NCBI GenBank assembly: GCA_015056885.1
Contig: SVFL01000005.1
Coordinates: 1 to 64,000, forward strand
Direction: 5' to 3'
Source of the DNA: Lachnospiraceae bacterium
GTDB taxonomy: Bacteria > Bacillota > Clostridia > Lachnospirales > Lachnospiraceae
Length of the DNA stretch: 64,000 nucleotides
This document shows positions 63,279-64,000 of the stretch, in pieces (position 1 is the first letter of the stretch; each line of letters starts with the position of its first letter). The notes under the pieces were generated by a model, which searched no databases, was not told the DNA's origin, and saw nothing but the letters and a program-made list of their open reading frames with translations. Made by a program: the position numbers and the translations under genes.

Positions 63279-64000
63279 CTATCACCTTCAATAATATTTC
63301 ATTTTCCTGTCTGCTTTTTACCGCAATCCGGTAAAAACATTTTGCCAATCCTCTAAAATTCTCACAATCCCTGATTAATATTCCTTGATTTAACAACTTC
63401 TCATACAAGGGCTCTGCACTGTAAACAAGCACAAAATTAGCCTCTCCATGAAATACACGAAGCCCAAGTTCTCTAAGCCCCTTTTCCAAATATGTCCGTT
63501 CTCTTTTTACAAGCTTAATCGAATCCTCAATATACGATGAATTACCTGCACATGCAGCTCCTGCCACCTGAGCCAAAACAGATATATTCCATTCCGGAAG
63601 CTGTCTTCTAATCTTTTCCAAAACAAGCTCATCACTACAGACCAAATACCCCAATCTCACGCCGGGTATGGCATAAATCTTAGTAAATGCCCGAACCAGA
63701 ATCAAATTACGGTACTTCTCTATCTTAGAAAGCATAGAGACCTTCCCCTCGCAAAATTCAATGAAACATTCATCCAAAACCACATAGATATTTTTCTCTC
63801 TGCATATCTGTAGCAGACGTTCCAGATACTCCCGGCTCACTAATTGACCTGTTGGATTATTAGGATTTGCAAAGAATAAAATATCAATCTCATCTGTCAA
63901 TACATTCCATAAATCCTCATCCGGCTGAAAATCTTTTTCTTCTTTCAGAGGAAAATAAATCACTTCACTCCCCCCAGACTTAGCCGCGTATTCATATCCA
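63244..64000 (-). CDS. cobD: Threonine-phosphate decarboxylase (partial, 5' end outside window)
   Basis: PLP-dependent fold-type-I enzyme making (R)-1-amino-2-propanol phosphate for the cobalamin nucleotide loop. The open frame runs to the window edge without a start (GYEYAAKSGGSEVIYFPL at the edge), so about the first third is missing. Visible motifs are FFANPNNPTGQLVSREYL, VVLDECFIEFCEG (PLP Asp), VRAFTKIYAIPGVRLGYLV (PLP Lys) and the C-terminal FYRIAVKSRQEN (substrate Arg). A histidinol-phosphate aminotransferase is the alternative, but TKIYAIPG and the cobalamin context favour CobD. Confidence 0.9.
   Translation of the reverse strand, partial: GYEYAAKSGGSEVIYFPLKEEKDFQPDEDLWNVLTDEIDILFFANPNNPTGQLVSREYLERLLQICREKNIYVVLDECFIEFCEGKVSMLSKIEKYRNLILVRAFTKIYAIPGVRLGYLVCSDELVLEKIRRQLPEWNISVLAQVAGAACAGNSSYIEDSIKLVKRERTYLEKGLRELGLRVFHGEANFVLVYSAEPLYEKLLNQGILIRDCENFRGLAKCFYRIAVKSRQENEILLKVIGECIGGNGTFD

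Overview
The window looks like chromosome of an anaerobic, endospore-forming Firmicute, most probably a Lachnospiraceae-type Clostridium relative. The evidence is sporulation genes (spoIVA, cotJABC, a GerA-family germination protein), a class III anaerobic ribonucleotide reductase, the anaerobic (cbi-type) cobalamin pathway, strong AGGAGG ribosome sites, and T-box and Mn2+ riboswitch leaders. All genes but one lie on the minus strand, so operons read from high to low coordinates. No tRNA, rRNA or CRISPR array was seen. LAYOUT. (A) 1-20,570 is an accessory polymorphic-toxin locus. A sigma-A promoter at 20,540-20,568 drives a 235-nt structured leader containing an intrinsic terminator. Next come a 172-aa secreted mini YD-repeat protein and a 5,188-aa secreted giant. 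The giant has a signal peptide, an acidic Ser/Thr/Glu linker, five ~390-aa beta-solenoid repeats, Fn3/Ig and PKD modules, a YD/RHS core and an HNH nuclease tip. Its SMI1/KNR4 immunity gene and a frameshifted second immunity gene follow. Further downstream lie an orphan deaminase-like tip with a translationally coupled immunity gene, an IS110-family element, and at the window edge an exact 127-bp copy of the YD core. This is the layout expected where RHS/WapA tips are swapped by homologous recombination. (B) 20,596-30,898 holds a nitroreductase, miaB, pepT, an HD-GYP c-di-GMP phosphodiesterase, a transglutaminase/DUF58/MoxR cluster and an AGCS Na+:amino-acid symporter. (C) 31,113-36,447: mntP sits behind a legible yybP-ykoY Mn2+ riboswitch, with an unusual 214-bp near-perfect inverted repeat between the switch and the gene. 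cotJABC, degV, a GerA/SpoVAF protein and dut follow. (D) 36,476-42,463: nrdDG with tandem NrdR boxes, a class I aminotransferase, a WYL regulator and a HAD hydrolase. (E) 42,564-50,134 is a likely operon: a GtrII-like glucosyltransferase, purine nucleoside phosphorylase, cytidine deaminase, an MTA/SAH-deaminase-like amidohydrolase, an NCS2 purine permease, a membrane-anchored MutS-like ATPase and a 53-aa single-TM protein. The only plus-strand gene, a GT-C-type membrane enzyme at 50,321-51,736, diverges from it through interleaved promoters. (F) 51,763-55,222: spoIVA, and tyrS with a Tyr T-box leader. A hairpin between them seems to be both the tyrS terminator and a mask over the spoIVA Shine-Dalgarno. 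(G) 55,252-64,000 is an overlapping anaerobic cobalamin operon: cobD (cut by the window edge), cbiC, cbiD, cbiF/cobM, cbiG, cbiH/cobJ, a cbiJ-cbiE-cbiT triple fusion, cbiA and a small Cys-rich protein. The most unusual items are the toxin-tip graveyard with its exact core duplication, the riboswitch-like attenuator ahead of the giant toxin, the giant inverted repeat in the mntP leader, and the tyrS/spoIVA hairpin.
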